This document shows positions 37,564-45,421 of a stretch of 45,421 bases of DNA, piece by piece. Numbering within the stretch: the first letter of the stretch is position 1; the number at the start of each line of letters is the position of its first letter. The notes under the pieces were generated by a model that worked only from the letters and a program-made list of their open reading frames with translations, did not search any database and was not told where the DNA came from. The translations under genes and the position numbers were made by a program. This stretch comes from Candidatus Methanophagaceae archaeon GoMg1 (GTDB taxonomy: Archaea > Halobacteriota > Syntropharchaeia > Alkanophagales > Methanospirareceae). The DNA lies in assembly GCA_013180605.1 (NCBI GenBank), contig QBUL01000183.1, positions 1-45,421 of the forward strand. The letters run 5' to 3'.

Positions 37564-37589
37564 AGAAGTCTATGTTTATAACCCCTGAT

Positions 37590-38774
37590 TTATTTATTGT
37601 ACATCTCATCTATTAATTCTTTTCGCTGGTAGTCGTTATCCACCCCAAAAGACCATAAAAATTCGTTGAACAAGTCCTTGACTATCTCATCAAAACGTTC
37701 TGATAACTCACGCACAGTTACTTTTCTCTCAAGTGTTATAGAATCATCAAAGTTTGAGCTACCTAAAGACTGCTCAATATCATCAGACCACTTTATTGAA
37801 CTGGGATTTGTTAAAAACCATCCTCTTGTTCCTTCCAAAGACAAACTAATCAATATTAAGCCCCGATACCCTACTCCTTTATAAAAATTTAGAGAGAATC
37901 TGAGCACACATTCCACCAGCTCCGAAACTTTAGATAAATACACATTTTTTTCGTTGTGACTTTCCCATAAGCTTTGTTTGCTGAAAATTAGACCGAATAG
38001 ATTTATTTCGGTGTGATTTAGAACCGATTCGTAAACAGAATCACAGATAATGCACTCATGAGCTGTTTTATACGGACCTGTTAGCATAAAATTACAATTA
38101 GAATATGAGACTTTAGATTTATCTGCTATGTCACTTAATTTTTCGAGAACAACCAACGGCGCGTGAGGAAATACAGGAATTACAGAAACACTTTGGAATG
38201 CGTTAAAATTCTTTTTTGTTGGTTGATTATTAAATCGTTCTTCTGCTCTCCTCAAAAGTCTTTCTCGATTTTCAACCGCTTTTTTTCGTCTATTCATCAA
38301 CCATTCAATTTCTTCAAAGGGTGCTCGTTGAGGTTCGCTTTGGCTATCCACACGCACATAGATTCCGGTTGTACGTTCCACAGTGTGCGGTGTTTCATCG
38401 CTCTCTTGCACCCTGATGACCACTACTGCTTTTTCAAGGTTATCACCAAATCTACAAACCTTAGTTTCTGGAAAAACTGGAGGATAAATATTTTTCAATG
38501 CGATTGAAGTTACTTTTTCATTTAAGCCCTTTACATAATCTCTTCCAGCTATTGGTAATTTTGGTTTTCTGTCCTTTTCACCTACGCCCACCAGAATAAT
38601 GCCACCATGAGTGTTGGCAAAAGCAGAGATTTCTTTTGCTATCTGTTTCTTCTCATCCTTACTAGAAAAATCCTTTTTATATTCTACTCTTCTATTTTCT
38701 TCAATCTGTTCGTCACAAAATGCTTTCACATCTTCAAATTCAATCTCGTTTATTGGTTTAACAAATATACTCAT
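37590..38774 (-). CDS. AlbA_2/Schlafen-type putative DNA-binding domain protein
   Basis: EENRRVEYKKDFSSKDEKKQIAKEISAFANTHGGIILVGVGE. Confidence 0.8.
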   Translation of the reverse strand: MSIFVKPINEIEFEDVKAFCDEQIEENRRVEYKKDFSSKDEKKQIAKEISAFANTHGGIILVGVGEKDRKPKLPIAGRDYVKGLNEKVTSIALKNIYPPVFPETKVCRFGDNLEKAVVVIRVQESDETPHTVERTTGIYVRVDSQSEPQRAPFEEIEWLMNRRKKAVENRERLLRRAEERFNNQPTKKNFNAFQSVSVIPVFPHAPLVVLEKLSDIADKSKVSYSNCNFMLTGPYKTAHECIICDSVYESVLNHTEINLFGLIFSKQSLWESHNEKNVYLSKVSELVECVLRFSLNFYKGVGYRGLILISLSLEGTRGWFLTNPSSIKWSDDIEQSLGSSNFDDSITLERKVTVRELSERFDEIVKDLFNEFLWSFGVDNDYQRKELIDEMYNK

Positions 38775-38776
38775 TT

Positions 38777-38830
38777 TTCTTCCACCACCTTCATCTTCAC
38801 CTCTTCCGAGAGTACATACAAATTATAAGC
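38777..38830 (-). repeat. RM-tail repeat copy C (partial)
   Basis: Reverse strand: AYNLYVLSEEVKMKVVEEK*; its TGA overlaps the ATG of the 38774 gene (ATGA). Confidence 0.65.
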
Positions 38831-38965
38831 AGACCATTCCCTTAAAAAGTTTATGTTTACAATCCATACAATACGACCAAATAGTAACTTCCTCAGGGAT
38901 TGAGCAATGTAAAAAAAAAAAATCGAAAAGCATTTATACTCTGAAACTTAGGTTTAGATTGGAAA

Positions 38966-39106
38966 ATGGAATATAAGTGTGGTGAAAAACCCGGAAAAGG
39001 CAGATACATTTGTACCAATTGTGGAGAGGATTTGCATCTCGATGACGATACAGACGCATTACCGCCATGTCGCAGTTGCAACAAATGTGTATTCACGAAG
39101 GTATAA
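38966..39106 (+). CDS. 46-aa zinc-ribbon protein
   Basis: MEYKCGEKPGKGRYICTNCGEDLHLDDDTDALPPCRSCNKCVFTKV*; not in the supplied ORF track. Confidence 0.7.
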   Translation: MEYKCGEKPGKGRYICTNCGEDLHLDDDTDALPPCRSCNKCVFTKV

Positions 39107-39164
39107 GCATAATGCCATAATGTAGGAGGTGTGATCATAGATACTGTGTTGGCATAACATAGCT

Positions 39165-39387
39165 TATGCTCTCTCTATTATTTTTATCTCCCCCTCCGTC
39201 AGCCCATACAAATCATAAACCAGCCGGTCAATCTGCGTATCAACAATCTTTATCTGCCGTTCGTAAAGCTCTTTATCCCGCTCCATTCTCGCCTCCTGAT
39301 GTTTCTTCTGCAGTTCGAGCATGCTATCCACCAAAGCTACGAGTTTATCGTGCTGCGCCTTTTCTGTAGGGTTAATAGCATTAATTC
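39165..39387 (-). repeat. RM-tail repeat copy D (longest)
   Basis: Reverse strand: INAINPTEKAQHDKLVALVDSMLELQKKHQEARMERDKELYERQIKIVDTQIDRLVYDLYGLTEGEIKIIERA*. Confidence 0.85.
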
Positions 39388-41228
39388 CCCCATGTTATCA
39401 TGTCTTTTTCATATTCACTTTTTATCTGATCAAGTTTACTAAAACTATTTATCACATCGTTTAACGCAATTTCAACATCAGAATCTTTTTTCTTAGAGAT
39501 ATCCATCAGTCTTCTAAAAGAAATCAATTGTTTGTTAATTTCTACATAGATTTGTTTATTTTCTTCATTTAAATCCTTTTCAGCGATTTTTTTAATTTTA
39601 TCGAATACTTTGATAATAAAAAGTACTGAATCTTTATAGATTGCATCCTCTCCAATTTTGCCGATCGAACCCCGTCCTAATGTTCCCAAATCATTAAGAA
39701 TAAAACTATCAAGTGATTTTTTCTGTGCTAATTGAATTAAAATATCTGAAAATGTAATTAAGGGGATATTAGAATATCTAGCTTTTTTCTCTAATGCTTT
39801 ATCCATCGCGAAAAAATGAGGTCTAACGGTTCCTTTTCTATACAATCCCTCCTTTACACATTTTAAAATTAATTCTTTAACATAATAATAACACCATCGA
39901 ATGATCAAGGTTTTTTGTCGGTCACCCAAATTCATATCTATTACAACTGATGCAATATTCTCCAATACAAACAAACCAGTATTAACAACTTCGCTCTTCT
40001 GTAGCTCAATAGCAGTTTCTGTGAGGTTTGAAACCATTCGGATGTAGCTATCACTTACCTCTTGCCATTGTAAATCTTTATTGGTATCATGTTGTACCTT
40101 TTTATCATCCATTGCAGATAGTAACCAGATTTCATCTTCAAGCGGTATATTTTTTTCAAGATGCTCTTTCATAATTCGCTCAATGGTATGCAATCCACGC
40201 GGACTGACATTAATTAAATCACTTTTCATCATTTCTTCGTTAATCTCAATCAATGCATCATTTAACTCAATTACTACATACCAAGGTAGTTTGTTTTCAG
40301 CACAAAAAGAATGAATCCCTTCAATTGCTTCTAGTATTGCATGCAACATCACTTCCTGACGGGACTTTATAGCTTGACTTGCAGTATTTTTTATAATACT
40401 CAGAAAGACATTTATTGTTTCTCGTGATTTATCATAGTTCTCAACATTTTTCAGTACCGTAAGCATTTTTTTTGTGGATTCGGCAAGTATAAAGCGTGGT
40501 ATTATTTGATCATCGTCCTTCAATGATCGGATCGCGACCTCTCTTAAAATATAAATAGGATTTTTCTCGATAGGAGGAGTGACCACATCATAATCACCAT
40601 CACCATAATCAAGAACCGGAGTGAGCATTAAATGATTCTGAAGACGGAATAAAACAATTTCTTCGTCATCGATTCTTTCGACTAGGTCTTCAATTCTTTT
40701 CTTGGATTGAGTAGAACTAATAATTTTCTGCGAATATGGAAATAGGATAAGAAGAGAACCCACAAACAAAAGAAGTGAAAAATATATAAGATCAACGTCT
40801 CGCGAGCTCAATGGATCTGATAAAGATACAAGGGTTAAAACAGATACGATAATCGTAAAAATATATATAAAAAATAACTCTTTCAAATGCTTATCCTGAA
40901 AGAAACTTTTAAAAGCATATGTGGAATATATTTTTCTTAAAATTTCAAAAGCAACAAGCATGATGGCAATAATAATCCCTAATATTGCAGCAAGAGAGCC
41001 GATTATCGTAGAAAGAACGATAATTCCCGCCGAAACATTTCTTATTTCTAAAACATTGGGTAAGAAAGTGGGTAATTGTGGTGTATATATCCATATTGCC
41101 AAAAAGACAGCTGTAATTCCTACTATTTCGTATGTTACTCTCTCTTTTAAAATCTTTTGTAGCATTGTTTTAGATGTCCTAAATGCTCTTTTACATTTGT
41201 AGTATCTCGAATTACTTTTACTCCTCAT
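39381..41228 (-). CDS. Multi-TM membrane protein with large cytoplasmic region (DUF2254-like)
   Basis: Four N-terminal TM segments, soluble helical C-terminal region. Confidence 0.5.
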   Translation of the reverse strand: MRSKSNSRYYKCKRAFRTSKTMLQKILKERVTYEIVGITAVFLAIWIYTPQLPTFLPNVLEIRNVSAGIIVLSTIIGSLAAILGIIIAIMLVAFEILRKIYSTYAFKSFFQDKHLKELFFIYIFTIIVSVLTLVSLSDPLSSRDVDLIYFSLLLFVGSLLILFPYSQKIISSTQSKKRIEDLVERIDDEEIVLFRLQNHLMLTPVLDYGDGDYDVVTPPIEKNPIYILREVAIRSLKDDDQIIPRFILAESTKKMLTVLKNVENYDKSRETINVFLSIIKNTASQAIKSRQEVMLHAILEAIEGIHSFCAENKLPWYVVIELNDALIEINEEMMKSDLINVSPRGLHTIERIMKEHLEKNIPLEDEIWLLSAMDDKKVQHDTNKDLQWQEVSDSYIRMVSNLTETAIELQKSEVVNTGLFVLENIASVVIDMNLGDRQKTLIIRWCYYYVKELILKCVKEGLYRKGTVRPHFFAMDKALEKKARYSNIPLITFSDILIQLAQKKSLDSFILNDLGTLGRGSIGKIGEDAIYKDSVLFIIKVFDKIKKIAEKDLNEENKQIYVEINKQLISFRRLMDISKKKDSDVEIALNDVINSFSKLDQIKSEYEKDMITWGN

Positions 41229-41410
41229 CCCTGCCCACTATCCTCCACCACCTTCATCTCCTCCTCCGTCAGCCCGTACAACTCATAAACCTGCCTGTCA
41301 ATCTGCGTATCAACAATCCTTATCTGTCGTTCATAAAGTTCTTTATCGCGCTCCTTTTTCCTAACTTCTTCCGGACATTCCTCCATCATCTCATCTATGA
41401 TCCTCTTATT
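41226..41410 (-). repeat. RM-tail repeat copy E
   Basis: Reverse strand: KEENKRIIDEMMEECPEEVRKKERDKELYERQIRIVDTQIDRQVYELYGLTEEEMKVVEDSGQG*; TGA overlaps the ATG of the 41228 gene. Confidence 0.85.
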
Positions 41411-41418
41411 CTCCTCTT

Positions 41419-42711
41419 TTATATTAAGCCAAACATCTTTAAAATCGCTAAGAGGACCATCACGAAGGTAAGCCCAAATATCCCTTTTGTTAACCTTTTG
41501 ACATCTTTTTGAAGTCCAACATTGGCGTATGCAGTTACTGAATCCACAAGATCGTTTGTGTATCTCAGTCCTATACTTTGTTTTTCATCTAATTCCCTGA
41601 GCTTTTTGTCACATCTCTCTATTTGATACTCAGCACTCAAATACACCTCTTTGAAGAAGGAAGAAACAGTTTGAGTGTCTTTCCATTTCACGTGCGCTAC
41701 ATCATTAAGATGATTTAATTCTTTCTGCTCCTGCAAGCGTGGCTTATGTTCTTCTAACAGGTCTCCTGATGCGTCTAATTCATCCTTCACTTGTGACGAG
41801 AACTCAAAGAATTCCATTTTTTCATCTATCAAATTGTTATATTGATTCATCAATTCGTTAAGGCTGCTCGGATTCTGTGTCAGCACTTCTATACTCTCAC
41901 TTCTTTTGAATTCACGTAGTTGCGACCTAGATTTGTTGATTTTGTTTTCCCACTCATTTAATTGTTTAATTCTGAAGAAGGAACAATGAAAAGGTTTAAT
42001 CAAAGCTAGCAAAGTATCCAAACCGTCAAGCATGATTGGAGCTATTAAATCTGGAGCATTTTTAAATCCAATTATTGTAAATTCTGTGTAACTGCTAAAA
42101 ACTACCTGTGGAGAGACCAGAGACATACCGGTCCAAGACATTTGGTTTGGGATAAATTTAATTGCATTTAGGGGGTAGGAATTTTTATCTAACCAATCTT
42201 CCAGTTTCTCATCGGCAACAATAGGATGTGCCCATGACTCAATCCCTTTGAATCTAAGCACTTCATCGAGATGTGCAATCCATAGAATGATACCTTTGTG
42301 CCACTCACTCGTATCTGTTGAAAACATCCCGATGAGGTGGGGTGTTATGTAATGCCCAATCTCCTCTTGCGCCTTCTCTAAAAAGTTCTGCCCATCACTT
42401 GGCGTTTTTTTATGTAAATTTTCAATAACCTCTTCTTTTAATTCCCCATAACAAGTTACATCATAAATATGGCGATGCTGTTGAATTACATATATATTTA
42501 TCGACTCAAAGCAATCGGGAATTGGAAATTTGGGATTGATAATACCCCCATATTTTTCTATAACATATGCAGTGCCGCCACCTAATCTTTGAGGTGCCAT
42601 TTTTGGGGGTGATTTTCCTTCGAATAATATTTTCAGTTTATCATCCAAACTTGGTTTCTGCTTCGAATCAACGAAATCTACCAAAGCAATACCAAGGCTT
42701 TTTATTTTCAT
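41419..42711 (-). CDS. Unknown protein with coiled-coil-like region and C-terminal TM helix
   Basis: 430 aa; KDVKRLTKGIFGLTFVMVLLAILKMFGLI at the C-terminus; no family recognised. Confidence 0.6.
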   Translation of the reverse strand: MKIKSLGIALVDFVDSKQKPSLDDKLKILFEGKSPPKMAPQRLGGGTAYVIEKYGGIINPKFPIPDCFESINIYVIQQHRHIYDVTCYGELKEEVIENLHKKTPSDGQNFLEKAQEEIGHYITPHLIGMFSTDTSEWHKGIILWIAHLDEVLRFKGIESWAHPIVADEKLEDWLDKNSYPLNAIKFIPNQMSWTGMSLVSPQVVFSSYTEFTIIGFKNAPDLIAPIMLDGLDTLLALIKPFHCSFFRIKQLNEWENKINKSRSQLREFKRSESIEVLTQNPSSLNELMNQYNNLIDEKMEFFEFSSQVKDELDASGDLLEEHKPRLQEQKELNHLNDVAHVKWKDTQTVSSFFKEVYLSAEYQIERCDKKLRELDEKQSIGLRYTNDLVDSVTAYANVGLQKDVKRLTKGIFGLTFVMVLLAILKMFGLI

Positions 42712-42845
42712 CTCTCCATTCCTTCAATAACTTTTATTTCTTCATCGCTCAGCCAGTACAAATCATAAACCAGCCTGTCAATCTGCGCATCAACAATCTT
42801 TATCTGCCGTTCATAAAGCTCTTTATCGCGGTCCATTCTCGCCCG
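42709..42845 (-). repeat. RM-tail repeat copy F
   Basis: Reverse strand: RARMDRDKELYERQIKIVDAQIDRLVYDLYWLSDEEIKVIEGMER*; TGA overlaps the ATG of the 42711 gene. Confidence 0.85.
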
Positions 42846-42848
42846 TGA

Positions 42849-43415
42849 TTATTTCCCTTTTATTCCACTCAGCACTCTATTATAAACCTTTTCGGATATC
42901 CAAACCTTTTTGTTTCTCAAATCATCCAAAGACTTTTTCAAATCTTTTATTAAGCCGTTTTCATACGCCTCTGCTAAAATCCCAACAGTTCCAATAACCT
43001 CTAATCCTCGAGACTTTGCTATATCCCTTGCAATAGATTCATCTATTAAGACCAACTCGGCATTTAACTCCAATGCCAGGATTATTGCCTCTGCTTCTCC
43101 CTTTTCCAACTCTATGGTCAATGATTCCACAGCAAGCGTATTCTTAACCTCTTTAGTTATGAACCAATCGGATTCTTTCACTTCGGTGGAACCGGGTTTA
43201 CCTTCACCTTTTACAACAACTTGCTCATATACTTCATTTGGTATGTAAATTTGCATAAACTGCTTGAGTAAATCTAACTTGCCAATTCTTGCTAAAGCAA
43301 TTAGTGGTCCCGCATTTGAAACTATAATCATATTATCTTTGCTTAATTCGTCGCAAGGTTTTGACATCCTCTTCCAAGTCTTCCACGGTATAATGCAAGG
43401 GAATTCTCCTCTCAC
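42849..43415 (-). CDS. PIN-domain (DUF3368-like) toxin
   Basis: MIIVSNAGPLIALARIGKLDLLKQFMQIYIPNEVYEQVV...LEKGEAEAIILALELNAELVLIDESIARDIAKSRGLEVIGTVGIL; real start probably within the first 30 codons. Confidence 0.85.
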   Translation of the reverse strand: MRGEFPCIIPWKTWKRMSKPCDELSKDNMIIVSNAGPLIALARIGKLDLLKQFMQIYIPNEVYEQVVVKGEGKPGSTEVKESDWFITKEVKNTLAVESLTIELEKGEAEAIILALELNAELVLIDESIARDIAKSRGLEVIGTVGILAEAYENGLIKDLKKSLDDLRNKKVWISEKVYNRVLSGIKGK

Positions 43416-43596
43416 CCAGCAAATCCATCATCTCATTCCTTGAAACTTCCGCTATTTCCGATGCCTTGCCTATGGAAACCAACCCCTCCCTAAACAGCTC
43501 TATTGCTATCGCACGCTTTAAAAACGCATCTAATTCGCTTTCTCTGACTTTACAAATCGTGATTATTTCGTGAGGCAGTTTCAATTTCGTTTCCAT
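43333..43596 (-). CDS. UPF0175-family antitoxin
   Basis: AIAIELFREGLVSIGKASEIAEVSRNEMMDLLGERRIPLHY. Confidence 0.8.
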   Translation of the reverse strand: METKLKLPHEIITICKVRESELDAFLKRAIAIELFREGLVSIGKASEIAEVSRNEMMDLLGERRIPLHYTVEDLEEDVKTLRRIKQR

Positions 43597-43693
43597 TTTA
43601 TCATACTCATAAACCTATTCTTCCTTTGAATATAAAAACTTTTCTATCCTATTTTTTCTCTCCAATAGTTTTGTAAGTAATAGGAGTAAAAAA

Positions 43694-43940
43694 ATGGAGA
43701 ACCGGTTTACTGCCGTATTTCAAAAGACGGACAAATGGTGGATAGCCTTTGTTGAGGAGTTGCCAGGTGCAAATACGCAAGGAGAAACAATTGATGAAGC
43801 TCGTGAAAATCTCAAGGAGGCTGTTGAACTGATACTGAAATCCAGTGAAAGGCAAGACATCCACAGTGCCTCGACACGTCGAAATTGACGATGCTCTGGC
43901 AAAGAAAATTTGTAAGGATTTAGGGATTCCAAAAGTTTGA
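43694..43940 (+). pseudogene. hicB/hicA fusion remnant
   Basis: HicB N-terminus MENRFTAVFQKTDKWWIAFVEELPGANTQGETIDEARENLKEAVELIL then, in another frame, HicA-like C-terminus GKTSTVPRHVEIDDALAKKICKDLGIPKV*. Confidence 0.65.
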
Positions 43941-43960
43941 GGATTCTTCCAAAAACATTT

Positions 43961-44224
43961 TTAATTTAGTTCCTTTTTTCCTTCGCATAAATAGATGGTC
44001 TTTTCGCGTTGATTTGACATCCCAAATACATCTGCTCGTAAGCTGGTTTTCCCTCGCTTCAGAGATAACTCACTTCCAGCATATTCTGAAAGACAATTCT
44101 TTTGCGTCTTCAAAAATGTTTCCACTGCGGGATACAGGTCTTTCTCGTGCATCTTCTCTAAATCAACCATCTCCTTCTTTTTGCCTCCTTTTTTCTCCTT
44201 TTCCTCATTGATGCTGTGAATCAC
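43961..44224 (-). pseudogene. Truncated N-terminal fragment of a predicted nuclease-like family
   Basis: MHEKDLYPAVETFLKTQKNCLSEYAGSELSLKRGKTSLRADVFGMSNQREKTIYLCEGKKELN; paralogous to 44537-44728. Confidence 0.5.
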
Positions 44225-44294
44225 ACCTTAAATCTCATCAGCTTTCCTTAACACTTCTTCGATTAGTTTATAGTCCAAATAGTATCATAAACGA

Positions 44295-44522
44295 TCATAT
44301 TTTGCCAAGTTCCTCTTGTAAATCCTCCACGGTGATGTCTGTGTAGCTGACCTCCCTTTTTCCCAATTCGTAGAGGAAATCCCAGAGAGTTAACTGTGCA
44401 GTATCCGAAGCTTGTTTCAATGTCATCTTCCCCTCTCTGTAAAGCTCTGCAGCTAAAGCTATCCTCGCCTCGTCTTCATTAACATCTCCAACCAATGGAA
44501 CTTCCAGTATTTTTACCGCCAT
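44295..44522 (-). CDS. UPF0175-family antitoxin
   Basis: RIALAAELYREGKMTLKQASDTAQLTLWDFLYELGKREVSYTD; no PIN partner recognised downstream. Confidence 0.75.
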   Translation of the reverse strand: MAVKILEVPLVGDVNEDEARIALAAELYREGKMTLKQASDTAQLTLWDFLYELGKREVSYTDITVEDLQEELGKI

Positions 44523-44536
44523 GTCTATCTATAAAT

Positions 44537-44728
44537 CTATTCTTCCTTTGAATATAAAAACTTTCTTTTTGACATATCGAACACATCTGCTCTGAGGCTG
44601 TTTTTTCCTCTCTTCAGTGATAATTTCGTGCCAACGTATTCGGCAATGCAATTCTTTTGGAGCTTCAAGAAATTTTCCGCTGCGGGATACAGTTCCTTTT
44701 CGTGCATTATAATTATCACATCTTTCAA
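44537..44728 (-). pseudogene. Second truncated fragment of the same nuclease-like family
   Basis: MHEKELYPAAENFLKLQKNCIAEYVGTKLSLKRGKNSLRADVFDMS then divergence. Confidence 0.5.
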
Positions 44729-44746
44729 TGCATGTATTTATCTATA

Positions 44747-45406
44747 TTAACAATTAGACTTCAAATTAACTATCAAGTAAGCATAATATGCCTGAATCCA
44801 ATCAGCAAAATGCTCTGGGCTAACCCCTGTTTCCTCAAACTGGTTGAAATACTCTTTAGCACACTGATATTGTCCAACGGCAAAAGCATAATAAGCAATT
44901 CGAATAAAGCATTCTGCTTCAACCGGATGACCTTTAAATCGTTCCAATTCCTTTATGGCTTGCTGAACCGATTGCCATACAATTTCGTTTTTCTTTTGAA
45001 ATATCGCCTCATCACTGATATTAAGTCCCGCGATCAAAGCTTCCAAATAATTTTCATTTTTTAACAGTGTATCTTTCAAATCGTTTAATCTCTGAAGTAC
45101 CCGCTCAAAATCATAATTTCTCCTATCAATCTTTTGTACAGCGGCTAATTCCTTCAACCAATAGCACTTTTCGCTGACACAATATTCCGGCAAAGATAAA
45201 AGATAATCTCCAATCTCGCTTTCCATTCCTCTAAGTATGTAAGAAACTCTTCCATAAAAAGGTAAAAAAGGGTCCAAAACATTCATCTCTTTCAGCCGTT
45301 CTAAAACAAAATGAATCTCCTTCAAAGTTCGATAACGCTCTGTGAGATCTAACAGGAGATATTTATCTAATTGATGCTCTATGTGGGCAACATAACTGGG
45401 TTTCAA
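44747..45406 (-). CDS. Helical (TPR-like) protein of unknown function, near window edge
   Basis: 219-aa ORF; helical repeat-like composition; the true start may lie beyond the window. Confidence 0.45.
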   Translation of the reverse strand: MKPSYVAHIEHQLDKYLLLDLTERYRTLKEIHFVLERLKEMNVLDPFLPFYGRVSYILRGMESEIGDYLLSLPEYCVSEKCYWLKELAAVQKIDRRNYDFERVLQRLNDLKDTLLKNENYLEALIAGLNISDEAIFQKKNEIVWQSVQQAIKELERFKGHPVEAECFIRIAYYAFAVGQYQCAKEYFNQFEETGVSPEHFADWIQAYYAYLIVNLKSNC

Positions 45407-45421
45407 TAACTGTGAATTCCA

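Noticed and set aside
36237-42845. RM-tail copies as CRISPR repeats or integron attC sites
   Set aside because: Units are 55-220 bp, divergent at the nucleotide level but conserved as protein, separated by whole genes; no short regular spacers and no integrase in the window.
1-45421. tRNA or rRNA genes
   Set aside because: No convincing cloverleaf or rRNA-like sequence was found by eye; a tRNAscan/Infernal run would be needed to exclude them.

Overview
The window is archaeal. A futalosine-type menaquinone pathway beside a CdhA/CdhB cluster suggests an ANME-1-like euryarchaeon; this lineage call is inference. The left ~27 kb is mostly metabolic: an MqnD gene, an MqnE-MqnA-MqnC operon, a radical SAM/SPASM protein, an NMT1/taurine-type ABC transporter, an HTH regulator, CdhA-CdhB-FrhB-like, an Lrp regulator, a methyltransferase / OpuAC-like / HAD / AsnB cluster, and two secreted-protein genes sharing a duplicated promoter. 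The right part (~29.6-45.4 kb) is accessory and strongly eroded: truncated afpA, hicBA and DUF262 genes, several UPF0175/PIN toxin-antitoxin pairs, and a compact minus-strand series of accessory genes. The strongest observations are: (1) six copies of a 3'-terminal restriction-modification coding fragment (core ERDKELYERQIKIVDTQIDRLVYDLYGLTEEEIKIVE) placed between successive accessory genes at 36.2-42.9 kb, three of them ending in an ATGA overlap with the next gene; (2) a 167-bp MITE-like element with 11-bp TIRs and an 8-bp TSD inside a DUF262 gene, whose removal restores the reading frame; (3) an apparent circularly permuted HAD phosphatase; (4) a palindromic operator shared by the radical SAM gene, the mqnEAC operon and the ABC-transporter/regulator intergenic region; (5) a 72-bp promoter duplication carrying a perfect palindrome upstream of a secreted protein and a frameshifted streptogrisin-like protease; (6) a nitrilase gene interrupted by one in-frame TAG. 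Everything was read by eye; no database search or alignment software was run.
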